Part shown: positions 16,779 through 25,900 of the stretch, piece by piece
Position numbering within the stretch: the first letter of the stretch is position 1
How the letters are laid out: every line of letters begins with the position of its first letter
NCBI GenBank assembly: GCA_017462825.1
Contig: JAFTQI010000017.1
Location: 41,679 to 105,678, forward strand
Source: Clostridia bacterium
GTDB taxonomy: Bacteria; Bacillota_A; Clostridia; Christensenellales; Borkfalkiaceae
Direction: 5' to 3'
DNA length: 64,000 nt
Program-made: the position numbers and the translations under genes
Notes under the pieces: model-generated
Told to the model about the DNA's origin: nothing
What the model saw: the letters and a program-made list of their open reading frames with translations, nothing else
Databases searched by the model: none

Positions 16779-17324
16779 ATGAAAACTTACACCGTAGATA
16801 TAAGAGGTTTCAAAGCAGATTTGCCCATAATGCAGCTTCCCAGTGGGATTGGCATCGCGTTTTTTAATTTACACGGCGACAGTGCGCTTACCGAGCATTG
16901 CGGGAAAGAACTCGCAAAAGAACTTGCGGACTGCGACGTACTTATTACTGCGGAATCAAAAGGTTTACAACTCACCCATTGCACAGCAAGAGAGCTTGGG
17001 CAAAGATATTACGCAGTAGCGAGAAAATCCAAGAAACTTTATATGCAAGACGGGATTGAAATGCCGATTAAATCTTCCATTACGACGGGTAAAGAACAAT
17101 GCATGTACCTTTCCCAACATGACGTGAACTTGATTAAAGGTAAAAAGGTCGGCATTGTGGACGACGTAGTTTCGACGGGTGCGTCTTTAAAAGGATTGGA
17201 AGGGCTTGTCGAAAAAGCGGGCGGTATTATCCACAAAAAGGCGTTTGTACTCGCGGAAGACGTTGCAGCGAATAGAAAAGACGTTATTTTCTTGGCAAGT
17301 ATACCAATTTTTACCGACATGTGA
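16779..17324 (+). CDS. Adenine-phosphoribosyltransferase-like PRTase
   Basis: 181 residues. Type I phosphoribosyltransferase fold with the PRPP-binding signature KVGIVDDVVSTGASLKG (two acidic residues followed by S-T-G-A), an acidic ITAESKGLQL loop typical of the Apt/Xpt group, and a flexible-loop region KSSITTGKEQ. Members salvage purine bases with PRPP in the cytosol. It is monocistronic, with its own promoter and terminator, which fits a salvage or regulatory role. Compared with Apt proper it has a longer N-terminus (FKADLPIMQLPSGIGIAFFN), so the base specificity is uncertain; it could be a PurR-like or hypothetical Apt-like protein. Confidence 0.8.
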   Translation: MKTYTVDIRGFKADLPIMQLPSGIGIAFFNLHGDSALTEHCGKELAKELADCDVLITAESKGLQLTHCTARELGQRYYAVARKSKKLYMQDGIEMPIKSSITTGKEQCMYLSQHDVNLIKGKKVGIVDDVVSTGASLKGLEGLVEKAGGIIHKKAFVLAEDVAANRKDVIFLASIPIFTDM

Positions 17325-17359
17325 GAATAACGCCCCTTAAAAAATGAAATTTTTTACGA

Positions 17360-17396
17360 AAGCGGCAACTTTTTCAGGTTGTCGCTTATTTTTTTT
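17360..17396 (+). terminator. Rho-independent terminator after the PRTase gene
   Basis: AAGCGGCAAC, 8-base loop, GTTGTCGCTT (one G-U pair), then ATTTTTTTT. Confidence 0.85.
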
Positions 17397-17406
17397 ACAA
17401 AAAGGC

Positions 17407-17435
17407 TTGTTTTTTTTGTCTTTATCGTTTATAAT
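17407..17435 (+). promoter_or_regulatory. Promoter for the 737-residue surface protein
   Basis: TTGTTT (17407-17412), 17-bp spacer, TATAAT (17430-17435), about 75 bp upstream of the start codon, which has AAAGGAG at proper distance. Confidence 0.65.
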
Positions 17436-17511
17436 ATAAATACTATTTTGTTTTATAATACGGGCGAGCACGCGTGTTCTCTCGTTTTCAACAAAAAAAA
17501 GGAGTACGTAT

Positions 17512-19725
17512 ATGGAAAGAGAATTCGAGTACGAAAGAGAAAAACCCGTCAAAAAAGGCGGCGTACTGGGCAAAATTTTAATGCTTTTGCTCGGTATTTT
17601 ACTCGGGATTGCGCTTACCGTCGGCAGCGTTGTCGGCGTGGGCTATTGGTTTACCAGGCAACCCCTTAAAAAACCGGTCAATATGGCGGATAAATACATA
17701 GACGGAGATTTTTACGGACTTGTCTTTGGAGAATTGCAAGAAGACGGCACGAGAACGGACGGCTTACTCAACGCAGGCTATGCGGATAAGAAAGTCGAGA
17801 AGCTCATTAGCGACATTTCAGAGGCAATCGAAGCAATTTCAGACGAAACGGGTACGTTGGAAGGGCTTTGCGAAATTTCGCCCAAGCTTGAAAAATTAGT
17901 CGACCAGTTGCTCGAAAAGACGGACGAGTTCTCTATCCCTTTCGATAAAGAAACGATTATGACGACTCCGCTTACGTCCTTAACGCCTTATATCAAAGAA
18001 ACGGTGAAAGACGCGGCGGTCGGCGACGTGATTACGGCGCTCGACGAAGACCTGAGTCCCTTAATGCTCGCCCTTTGCTACGGAGAAGAAAACGTACACT
18101 ATTCGTACGATGAAAACGGCGAAGTGGTGATGATCAACGGCGCGAAAAAGACGACCTTTAACGATTTAATCGGCGATGACTTAGAATCGCTTTTCGATAA
18201 AGTTCCCGTTGACGCGATTCTTCCGATTGATAAGAACGATACCACGATGATGGCAATCGCCTATGGTTCGTCCAACCGTTACGACGCGAGCGGCGAAAAA
18301 ACCGTTATGAAGCAAGTCCGCTATACTTTCGACAACAATACGTTCTACGATGATAAGGACGCGATTGTTCCCGTAACGAACGTAGAAACTCTTAACGAAA
18401 ACGTTTATAAACTCACCCTTTCGGACGGTTCCGTGGAATACGTGAAAGCGGTATCGGAAAATGCCGTACTTGTATATTCGGACGAAGCTTGTACAAAAGA
18501 AGTTCTTTATAAGAAGACGATGGTCGGCGACCTGAAGAAAGATTCGATGGCGCTCATCGACAACATTTATTTGAAAGACGCACTCACCATAAACGCGCAA
18601 TCGCATAAGGTACTTATCTCTCTTGCGTTTGGCGAAGAAAACGTCGATTACAAAGTCGTAGGCACGGGCGCGAATGCGAAGATTGAGCCTATCTCCAATC
18701 CCCGCACAATCGGTCAACTCCGTCTTAAGGGCGGCAATCTGATCAACGAAATCCCCCTTGCAGACATCATGGACGACGACAAAACTTCCCTCACGAGATA
18801 CCTTCTCTATGGAAAGAAAGACGTACACTACACCGTAGACGCAAGCGGGAATGTAACAATGCTTCCAAAGCGTATCGCGGTTTTGAACGGCACGCTTTAC
18901 AACGAATACGGCGAAAAATTGTCGGATTATACCCTTAACGAATCGGCAAAGACGTACCAAGACGCGGACGGCAACGAATACAGCTATGTGAGCGGCGGTC
19001 TTGGAACGGTGAAGACGGAAGCGGGCGAAGCTCAACTCTATTATGTTAGCAATGCAAACGGGTTGATTTACTATAAGAAAACAGCGCTTGGCGATATGGC
19101 AGGCAGCGACACTCTTATCACTAATTTAACGAGTCGACTCACGGTAAGCGAAGTTATGGACGAAACCTCGCTCACGAACAACAAGTTCTTGAAACACGTA
19201 AAAGATACCGTAATTTCCGACCTTCCTAACGCTATCGAACAGTTGACGATTCAACAAGTATTCGAAGAAGAAATCTTCGAAACGACGGGCAGCACTAAGA
19301 CGGTTAAGGGCGAATGGTGGTATATGCTCCACAACGAAGCGGACTGCGTAGCAGCAGGTCACACTGATCCTCATACGTGTACGTGTGTAAGCGACTACGG
19401 TTTGAAAGAAATGAACACGTTGATCGACAATATGAAGAACAACATTCACCTTTCCACGCTTGATAAGCTTTCCGCAGACGGTATGCTCACTTTTGGGGAA
19501 GGCATGCTTAATTCGAAAATATATACGGAAATCAAGATTTCCAGCACCCAGTCGCTTGTAGTTAAGGTTAAAGTTCCCGACGGCAACGGCGGCTGGACTG
19601 AAACGACCGCCAGCGAAGCTTTCGGTTCCAAAGATCGCCTCGGACTTTTGACCGTAGAAGAAACAATCGAATATGCGGAAGGGTTGATTATTATCATTGA
19701 AAAAATTGATAAACTCTACAGCTAA
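17512..19725 (+). CDS. Membrane-anchored repeat protein of unknown function
   Basis: 737 residues. Short charged cytoplasmic start, one transmembrane anchor (about residues 21-47, Gly/Leu-rich), then a large extracytoplasmic region. At least four divergent repeats with the pattern aliphatic-(A/L)-x-Y/F-G-x-x-N/D-V-x-Y are visible at about residues 184 (ALCYGEENVHYSYDENGEV), 243 (AIAYGSSNRYDASGE), 364 (SLAFGEENVDYKV) and 424 (YLLYGKKDVHYTVDASGNV), each followed by a segment containing a (T/I)-x-(N/G)-(D/Q)-L motif. A Cys/His patch (HNEADCVAAGHTDPHTCTC, about 615-633) could bind metal. No enzyme motifs. Monocistronic with its own promoter and terminator. Likely a cell-surface protein; function not known. 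Confidence 0.7.
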   Translation: MEREFEYEREKPVKKGGVLGKILMLLLGILLGIALTVGSVVGVGYWFTRQPLKKPVNMADKYIDGDFYGLVFGELQEDGTRTDGLLNAGYADKKVEKLISDISEAIEAISDETGTLEGLCEISPKLEKLVDQLLEKTDEFSIPFDKETIMTTPLTSLTPYIKETVKDAAVGDVITALDEDLSPLMLALCYGEENVHYSYDENGEVVMINGAKKTTFNDLIGDDLESLFDKVPVDAILPIDKNDTTMMAIAYGSSNRYDASGEKTVMKQVRYTFDNNTFYDDKDAIVPVTNVETLNENVYKLTLSDGSVEYVKAVSENAVLVYSDEACTKEVLYKKTMVGDLKKDSMALIDNIYLKDALTINAQSHKVLISLAFGEENVDYKVVGTGANAKIEPISNPRTIGQLRLKGGNLINEIPLADIMDDDKTSLTRYLLYGKKDVHYTVDASGNVTMLPKRIAVLNGTLYNEYGEKLSDYTLNESAKTYQDADGNEYSYVSGGLGTVKTEAGEAQLYYVSNANGLIYYKKTALGDMAGSDTLITNLTSRLTVSEVMDETSLTNNKFLKHVKDTVISDLPNAIEQLTIQQVFEEEIFETTGSTKTVKGEWWYMLHNEADCVAAGHTDPHTCTCVSDYGLKEMNTLIDNMKNNIHLSTLDKLSADGMLTFGEGMLNSKIYTEIKISSTQSLVVKVKVPDGNGGWTETTASEAFGSKDRLGLLTVEETIEYAEGLIIIIEKIDKLYS

Positions 19726-19732
19726 TAATTTA

Positions 19733-19766
19733 AAACAGAGAAAGCCGCGCGCTTTCTCTGTTTTAT
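19733..19766 (+). terminator. Rho-independent terminator
   Basis: AAACAGAGAAAGC / GCTTTCTCTGTTT, 13-bp perfect stem, 5-base loop, ending in TTTTATT. Confidence 0.85.
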
Positions 19767-19812
19767 TCCTTATATATTTATAAAGAATTATTGAAAATCG
19801 ATAAAAAAACGA

Positions 19813-19841
19813 TTGACTAACGTTTCAAAAACAGGTATAAT
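19813..19841 (+). promoter_or_regulatory. Strong promoter of rpsF-ssb-rpsR
   Basis: TTGACT (19813-19818), 17-bp spacer, TATAAT (19836-19841). Confidence 0.85.
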
Positions 19842-19847
19842 ATTTTC

Positions 19848-19912
19848 GTACGGCTACGAGATAGCCGTTATAACCTTGCACATCAGGGCAGATGTGCCGA
19901 ATAAGACCAGGA
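19848..19912 (+). promoter_or_regulatory. Structured leader of rpsF, candidate S6:S18 autoregulatory element
   Basis: Two hairpins precede the start: CGGCTA/TAGCCG (19851-19867) at the 5' end of the transcript and GCACATC/GATGTGC (19878-19897), the latter followed by CGAATAAGACC and the AGGAGG ribosome binding site. S6:S18 leaders in bacteria carry a stem with a CCG element that mimics the 16S rRNA binding site; a CCG follows the second stem here. Assignment is by position and partial motif only. Confidence 0.5.
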
Positions 19913-19923
19913 GGTGAAAAAAT

Positions 19924-20208
19924 ATGGCTAAATACGAAATGCTTTATTTGCTCAACAACGATTTGTCCGACGAAGCAAAGGACGCAAAGGTTGCTAAATT
20001 CGAAAACGTAGTTACTTCGATGGGCGGCAGCGTAGCTTCTTCCGACAAGTGGGGTACGAAAAAAACCGCTTATCCCATCAAGTTTAAGAACGAAGCATAC
20101 TTTGTTCTTATGACGTTCGAAGCAGACGGCAAGGTAGTAGAAGAGCTTAAGCGTATTGCGCTTATCGACGCAGACGTTGTAAGACGTTTGATCACGAAGC
20201 TCAACTAA
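19924..20208 (+). CDS. rpsF: 30S ribosomal protein S6
   Basis: 94 residues, the normal length. S6 binds 16S rRNA together with S18 in the platform of the small subunit. Seen: YEMLYLLNNDLSDEAKDAKVAKFENVV at the N-terminus, the KWGTKKTAYPIKFKNEAYFVLMTF core (usual W-G-x-R-x-L-A-Y-x-I) and IDADVVRRLITKL at the end. A strong AGGAGG precedes the ATG. Head of the conserved rpsF-ssb-rpsR operon, 15 bp before ssb. Confidence 0.97.
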   Translation: MAKYEMLYLLNNDLSDEAKDAKVAKFENVVTSMGGSVASSDKWGTKKTAYPIKFKNEAYFVLMTFEADGKVVEELKRIALIDADVVRRLITKLN

Positions 20209-20223
20209 TAAGAGGGAAAATTA

Positions 20224-20649
20224 ATGAACAAAGTATTTTTAATCGGTAACTTAACGCGTGACCCCGAGCTCCGCGAAACCCCTTCGGGCGTAGCAATGTG
20301 CAGATTTGCGATTGCGGTACAACGCCCCTATTCGTCACAAGACGGCGAACGCCAAGCGGATTTCTTTGAATGTACCGCATGGCGCGGGTTGGGCGAAACG
20401 ATTGCGCGTTACACCAAAAAAGGCAAAAAAGTCGCAGTTGCGGGCAGCATTCAAATCCGTAACTATGAAGACAACCAAGGCGCTAAACGCACCGCTGTAG
20501 ACATTATCGTGCAGGATTGTGAATTCCTTTCCCCGAGAGACAGCGAAGATGGGTTTGACGCAATCGACGACGCGCCGCGCGCATCCGCTCCCAAGAGAAA
20601 GCCTGCTTTGCAAGCTATGGATGACGACGACAGCGACATTCCTTTCTAA
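20224..20649 (+). CDS. ssb: Single-stranded DNA-binding protein
   Basis: 141 residues. N-terminal OB-fold begins MNKVFLIGNLTRDPELRETP, with FFECTAWRGLGETIARYTKKGKKV and the aromatic residues used for base stacking; a short acidic linker follows and the last residues DDDDSDIPF are the conserved protein-interaction tip that recruits RecO, PriA and other partners. Operonic position between rpsF and rpsR is universal in Bacillota and supports this being the main replication SSB. Confidence 0.97.
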   Translation: MNKVFLIGNLTRDPELRETPSGVAMCRFAIAVQRPYSSQDGERQADFFECTAWRGLGETIARYTKKGKKVAVAGSIQIRNYEDNQGAKRTAVDIIVQDCEFLSPRDSEDGFDAIDDAPRASAPKRKPALQAMDDDDSDIPF

Positions 20650-20689
20650 TTCGTTAGAAAGCACCAAATAATTAAAGGAGTACAAGATC

Positions 20690-20938
20690 ATGGAAGAAAA
20701 AGCACCTGTTAAAAAGATCTTCAAGAAAGCGCCCCGTAGAAAGGTATGCGCATTCTGCCAGGAAAAGCTTGACGAGATCGATTATAAAGACGTAAACCGT
20801 TTGAAGAAATTCATTACGGAAGGCGGTAAAATCATTCCTCGTAGAATGAGCGGCACGTGCGCTGCTCACCAAAGAGTTCTTGCAAGAGCAATCAAGCGCG
20901 CAAGAATTACGGCTCTTCTCCCTTTCAAAGGCGAGTAA
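20690..20938 (+). CDS. rpsR: 30S ribosomal protein S18
   Basis: 82 residues. Basic N-terminus, [23 protein letters not shown], then [27 protein letters not shown], the ribosomal S18 signature. The Cys pair (C-x2-C near residue 17) with the later Cys marks the zinc-type (C+) version. AAAGGAG lies upstream of the ATG. Last gene of the operon; a terminator follows within 25 bp. Confidence 0.97.
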   Translation: MEEKAPVKKIFKKAPRRKVCAFCQEKLDEIDYKDVNRLKKFITEGGKIIPRRMSGTCAAHQRVLARAIKRARITALLPFKGE

Positions 20939-20958
20939 TCAGACCCATTTATAAAATG

Positions 20959-20988
20959 AACGCCGAAGCGAACGCTTCGGCGTTTTTC
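20959..20988. terminator. Rho-independent terminator after rpsR
   Basis: AACGCCGAAGC, GAAC loop, GCTTCGGCGTT, then TTTCTTTT. Also lies downstream of the convergent collagen-like gene. Confidence 0.87.
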
Positions 20989-21005
20989 TTTTGCTTATAA
21001 TGGAC

Positions 21006-21503
21006 TTAGGTTTCCATAAGCCCAGCGGCGCGAAGCGCCGCAAGAATCTCGTTTATCTTCGCCGCCACTTCGGGCAACGTAGCGTCCGTAGCTACAAGAT
21101 CCGCCACCGCCGCCGCAGGCGTCACCACACCGGGCTCGCCTTGAGGACCGGCAGGACCGACGGGACCTTGTTCACCTTGAGGACCGGCAGGACCGACGGG
21201 ACCTTGTTCACCCTGAACACCTTGGATTCCTTGTTCGCCTTGAATCCCCTGTTCACCCTGAGGACCGGCAGGGCCGGCAGGACCTTGTTCACCCTGAATA
21301 CCTTGGATTCCTTGTTCGCCTTGAATCCCCTGTTCGCCCTGAGGACCGGCAGGGCCGGCAGGACCTTGTTCACCCTGAGGGCCGGCAGGACCTTGCGGAC
21401 CAATCGGTCCCGCGATATAGCGCGGTATGGACGAAATCACAACGTTTTGCTGTGTTTCTTCGTCGCAAGGACAACCACATTGATTAAATCTATGATAGCA
21501 CAT
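21006..21503 (-). CDS. Collagen-like Gly-X-Y repeat protein (possible exosporium or surface filament)
   Basis: About 165 residues from the ATG giving [13 protein letters not shown], which has GGAGG upstream; the longer frame lacks this. Layout: a Cys-rich head (four Cys in the first 13 residues), a short hydrophobic stretch, 31 uninterrupted Gly-X-Y triplets dominated by GPA, GPQ, GEQ and GIQ (about residues 32-124), and a helical C-terminal domain rich in Ala ([21 protein letters not shown]). Such proteins form triple helices on spore exosporia (BclA type) in Bacillales and Clostridia; the spore genes nearby make that role attractive, but the localisation is inferred. The repeats are also repetitive at DNA level (21130-21420), so copy number may vary between strains. 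Confidence 0.85.
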   Translation of the reverse strand: MCYHRFNQCGCPCDEETQQNVVISSIPRYIAGPIGPQGPAGPQGEQGPAGPAGPQGEQGIQGEQGIQGIQGEQGPAGPAGPQGEQGIQGEQGIQGVQGEQGPVGPAGPQGEQGPVGPAGPQGEPGVVTPAAAVADLVATDATLPEVAAKINEILAALRAAGLMET

Positions 21504-21585
21504 AATAACTTTCCTCCGTAACGTTAAGGGCATACGCCCCAATTTATTTTATGCATTACGCAAGAAAAAGGTTTTTACGCCGAAA

Positions 21586-21625
21586 AAAATTTCCCTCGCA
21601 GGGAACAAACGTTCCCTGCGAGGGA
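21586..21625 (-). terminator. Rho-independent terminator after rsmH
   Basis: Minus strand: TCCCTCGCAGGGAAC, 4-base loop, GTTCCCTGCGAGGGA, then AATTTTTTT. 15-bp perfect stem. Confidence 0.87.
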
Positions 21626-21636
21626 TTTTATACTGT

Positions 21637-22701
21637 TTATACGTCCAAATCCGAGCGAATCGCCCACCGCATTTTTGTGGACTTTGCGCGGCTGTTTTTC
21701 ACACACTCTTCCGCCGACGGACGAATTACGTCGCGCGCCACGTCGCTATAAATCCCCGTGCGTTGCAACGCCTGAAACGCCTTCTTCACGAGCCGATCTT
21801 CTCCCGAATGGAAAGTCAAGATCGCGACCCTGCCCCCTGCCTTTAATACATGCGGCAGTTTTTCAAGGAAAGCGTACAAGACCTCAAACTCACTGTTGAT
21901 GTCGATTCGAATCGCCTGAAAACAACGCTGACAGGATTTCTTAATCGCTTCCTTTTGCTCATATTTCGGCAAAAACGCAAGCGCTTCGGCGATACAATCG
22001 CGTAAATTCGTCGTCGTTTCAATGGGCTTGCACATATACCGCCATTTCATAATATTCGCAGCGATTTGCTCGGCATACGGCTCATCCGCATTCTCAATCA
22101 GCATATGCGCAAGCTCTTTGCGGTTGAGTTCTAAAAGCCGCTCCGCGCCGCTCACACCCTTTTCGGGATTCAAACGCAAATCTAAAGGTCCTTCCGCTTT
22201 ATAGGAAAAACCGCGCTTGGGGTTGTCGATTTGCATCGAACTTACCCCCAAATCCGCTAACACGAAATCAAACTTTTTCCCCGTATCTTGCACGACCTTG
22301 TCCACGTCGGCAAAATTTTGCAAACGCACGGTGAGAATGTCCTCGCCAAAACCCGCTTGCCGCAACCGCGTCTCCGTCTTTACAGACTCAATCGGGTCGA
22401 CGTCCAAGCCGTAAATATGCCCCTTGCCTTGTAACTTTTCAAGCATGGCACGGGTATGACCGCCGTAACCCAACGTCGCGTCCAAACCGATTTGTCCAGG
22501 CTGAATTTGCAAAAAATCGAGAATTTCCTGCACCATAATGGAGATATGCATGCCTGCGGGGGTATGTCCCTTATCAAGAATATGCTGCACGTCGGCTGCG
22601 TACTTTTCGGGATTGAGTTCCTTATATTTTTCCTCAAAGCGTTTGGGGTGCGTACCGGAATACCGCACTCTGCGCTTATATGTTGTAGGCGTATTTTCCA
22701 T
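21637..22701 (-). CDS. rsmH: 16S rRNA (cytosine1402-N4)-methyltransferase RsmH, stand-alone variant
   Basis: 354 residues, about 40 longer than typical. SAM motif IGLDATLGYGGHTRAMLEK (usual G-x-G-G-H-S), LADLGVSSMQIDNPKRGFSY (catalytic and RNA-binding D-x-G-x-S-S-x-Q-x-D), LDLRLN, and the C-terminal RVAILTFHSGEDRLVKKAF. An N-terminal extension of about 45 residues (KRRVRYSGTHPKRFEEKYKE) precedes the usual beginning. It is not beside mraZ/ftsL as in the cell-division cluster, so it may be a paralogue of a cluster-encoded copy or the only copy; the window cannot tell. Own terminator downstream. Confidence 0.92.
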   Translation of the reverse strand: MENTPTTYKRRVRYSGTHPKRFEEKYKELNPEKYAADVQHILDKGHTPAGMHISIMVQEILDFLQIQPGQIGLDATLGYGGHTRAMLEKLQGKGHIYGLDVDPIESVKTETRLRQAGFGEDILTVRLQNFADVDKVVQDTGKKFDFVLADLGVSSMQIDNPKRGFSYKAEGPLDLRLNPEKGVSGAERLLELNRKELAHMLIENADEPYAEQIAANIMKWRYMCKPIETTTNLRDCIAEALAFLPKYEQKEAIKKSCQRCFQAIRIDINSEFEVLYAFLEKLPHVLKAGGRVAILTFHSGEDRLVKKAFQALQRTGIYSDVARDVIRPSAEECVKNSRAKSTKMRWAIRSDLDV

Positions 22702-22878
22702 AACTCTTTTCCTTATTGCTCTAGGATATTCTTATTATCATAAGATTGCCAAGAAAAGTTAATTATATATGCGCTACGTCTATGGAGAACCGCTTTAAAG
22801 TCATATAACAGCCCCGTTAGAAGTTACTCGCTTTGCTCGTAGCTTGGGATTTAAAAGACTCAAAAATTCGAACCCTCT

Positions 22879-22911
22879 CCTCGGGCAAGGTATCACTTCC
22901 CTTGCCCGAGG
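22879..22911 (-). terminator. Hairpin terminator after the large lipoprotein gene
   Basis: CCTCGGGCAAGG / CCTTGCCCGAGG, 12-bp stem with a 9-base loop. A second hairpin (CGCAAACGCG / CGCGTTTGCG, 22916-22942) contains the stop codon of the lipoprotein gene. The rest of 22702-22878 shows nothing recognisable. Confidence 0.65.
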
Positions 22912-22929
22912 GGACCGCAAACGCGCAAT

Positions 22930-25900
22930 TTACGCGTTTGCGTTAGGGTTGTATTTTAAATTATAAACCAATACCCTACCGATCGGCATATTTTGCGCTG
23001 CATAAACGGTAAGACTGATAAATTGATGCGTTTCATCAAATCCTTCCTTCGGCAACTCCGTTGCATCAATAATACCGCCTGCCGCGTCGGCATAAAGCGC
23101 TTGGCTTTCATTTTGCACCGTACCCATTAGAATAAAAGTGATCATACAAATCTTAGACACTACGTTATCCGTGCCTTCAATGGGAACTAATTCTCTCATA
23201 TGCGCTTCTTGATTTGCGGTAAGACCGTTAAACTGAAGAGAGGCATTTACTAACTGGTCAACGCTTGAACCAGGGCCAAGCGGTGCATACTCGTTCAGAT
23301 AGTTCGTATTCAACGTGATATAGTTGCCCATTGCGTCAATCGTACCCTTAAAGGTAATCGTTTGGGCTTGATTTTTTTCAATCCCCGCCTGATTAGAAGC
23401 TTCTGGAGCAAGTTCAATACCAACCGCGCCGCAAGGGCCAAGTTTAAGATTTTCTATCGTCATTGTAGACGCACGGAACAAGAACCCGTTTTGATAACAG
23501 TTGTATGCGTACGCATTTTTTAAAGTACCTTCGTACACGCCCAGCATGTTCATACCGTGCTTAAATCCTGTTGCCGTTACGTTATCAATATCAACGGAAT
23601 ATCTTGCAGAATATGCATGGTGTCCAACGTTAATACCCGCAAGATAAGAACCTGAGAAAACGCCGGGATTTTCCGTATTTTCATAATCAATCGTTGACGG
23701 TCCTTTCACATCCAAATTGTAAATCTTAACAGAGAATTGCCCCGTTACGTCGTTGACTTCGGCACCCTCTGACGTCCAAGGTTCTACCGAAATAAGACCG
23801 CCGTGATGCGCATACTCTTTGCCGTATTGTTTATTGCCTGCACTGATTTCCGAATCCTTCAAGATACGCATTTGCGAAGCGTCTATTACGTGGTTATTCC
23901 CATTAATGTATGCACCCTTATTAACGGCGATAATACGGGTTTTATCCGAATTAATTAAGCTGAGGAAGGTTTGATCTTTATGTTTTTTCAACGCCACCGA
24001 CGGCACAAAATCATAACCGTAGGTATAGCCGTAAGTAGGATCGGTAGGATCGTCGTATTCGCCGACAGGTTTTTCAAGAGCGACAAAGTTTACAGGTTGA
24101 TCGATATAATATTTTTGATCAAACAACGCTGCCGCCGATTCAAAATTGTACACGTTAAAACCGTCGTTGATATTAAAGGTATAGGACGCCGTGGTTTCCA
24201 CCTCGCTGCCCGAATCGGAAGACGCCGTTACCGTGATAAGCCCCGTTTGATGGAAAATAATTTTACCGTCGGCATAGGTAGCGACTTCGTCGCCCACTGC
24301 ACCGTTTTCATGCGAGAATAAATATTTGATTTCTTTGCAAGGATTTGCGTTATTGCTAAAGACATCCACCGTCGCAACGAAAGGAAGTGCTTCCTTACCG
24401 TTTATCTCGCCGGCAACGTTATGGCTATACATGGAGAATGCATACTGTATATCGGACCTCTGCGTAAACACTTCGGGAAGAGAAAGTGACGACGGGGGTA
24501 CGATTACGTCTACGTAAACCGTTTCGACAACCTGCGTATTCAACAACGAAACCTGAATTTCCGCCTTACCGTGTCCTTTAGGAGAAAGGTTGCAATACAT
24601 ACCATTGGGCGTAATATCCAAATATTCTCCGCCCGAAACAACGGTAAATTCAATTTCTTTATCGGTAACGTCGTTATAGTTACCGTCTATAACCCCTACT
24701 TCTAATACGGGGTTGGACGCGCCGTTTTTATCCAAAGTAATTTCGTCGGCTACTATGATAAAATATTTCTCTTGGTTCAGTTCCTCTTCGGTAGGTAATA
24801 CCGTAAAGGTCCATGTGTTGTCGCTTTCCACGTTACCGCTTACCGCTTTTACCGTAATGGTCGAGCCCGTAACCGCCGTAAGCGATACGGTCAGGACGTT
24901 GCCTTCTAAGCTATAATAAGTTTCGTCGTCCGCAATCACTACCCACTCGTAAGGGAAGTTCGCATTCGCAGGCTCTATCTCGGCGGAAAGGGTAGCGAAT
25001 TCGCCTTTCACGATTTCCGTCTTGTCTGCGGAAACCGTTATTTTTTGGATAGGCGTACCGATAATCACTTCGATCGTCTTACTCTGCACGTCACCGCTGA
25101 CTGCATAGAACCTAACCATTTCGCCGATGGGTGCGTCTACGTCGATAAATAACGTATCGTTTTCAATTTTTGCATACCCTTTATTTTCTTCCGCAATTTC
25201 CCATTTATATACGGTATCCGTCGTATTTTCGGGAATACGCGCAATGGAAAGATTCTTATAAGCACCAGGATTTAAACTAACCGTTTCGCCCGCTACCGCG
25301 CCGTCAACCGTCGCCGTAAGCGCCGTCAAACCGACGCCGATTTGGAACGTAAGCACTTCGCTGGTTATCGTCCCGCTTACCGCCTGTACGGTAAAGGTTT
25401 TGCCGTGAGGAGCAGTTTCGCTGATAACCAACTTTCCATTTGCAACACTTGCCCAACTTGGCTGAGAAACAACCCAGCGTACCGCCGTTGTATTTGCTTC
25501 TTCAGGCGTAGGCGTCAAGCTGATATCGTAGCTTTCTCCGTGCGTTAAAATATACGGTGCCGTAGAGGAAATATGAATTTCTTCGAGCGGAATACCCACC
25601 AAGAATTCTATCGTATCTTCCACTGAAGTCGCGACCGTGCCCACTACTTTCAAGATGATCTTCGCACGTAAAGGCGCGTCTTCGTTTACCGTCAATCTGC
25701 CCGTCTGTTCATCAAACGTGCAATATTCTTTCCCCTCAACGAATTCCCATTTATAATCGCCGTTCGTGGTATTTTCGGGGAATTTACGAACGGTAAGATC
25801 CACAAACTTTCCGTTGGGGATATTCGTCGAACCGCTAGCGTTAATCGTCAACGATTGCAAAGGATAACCAACGGTAAAAGCAACCTCTCCGCTGGCGATG

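Noticed and set aside
18181..19035. 284-codon minus-strand frame
   Set aside because: Antisense to the 737-residue surface protein, whose codon use, promoter and terminator are convincing.
21130..21420. Regular direct repeats that could look like a CRISPR array
   Set aside because: Repeats are 9-base multiples encoding Gly-X-Y triplets in a good reading frame, with no spacers.
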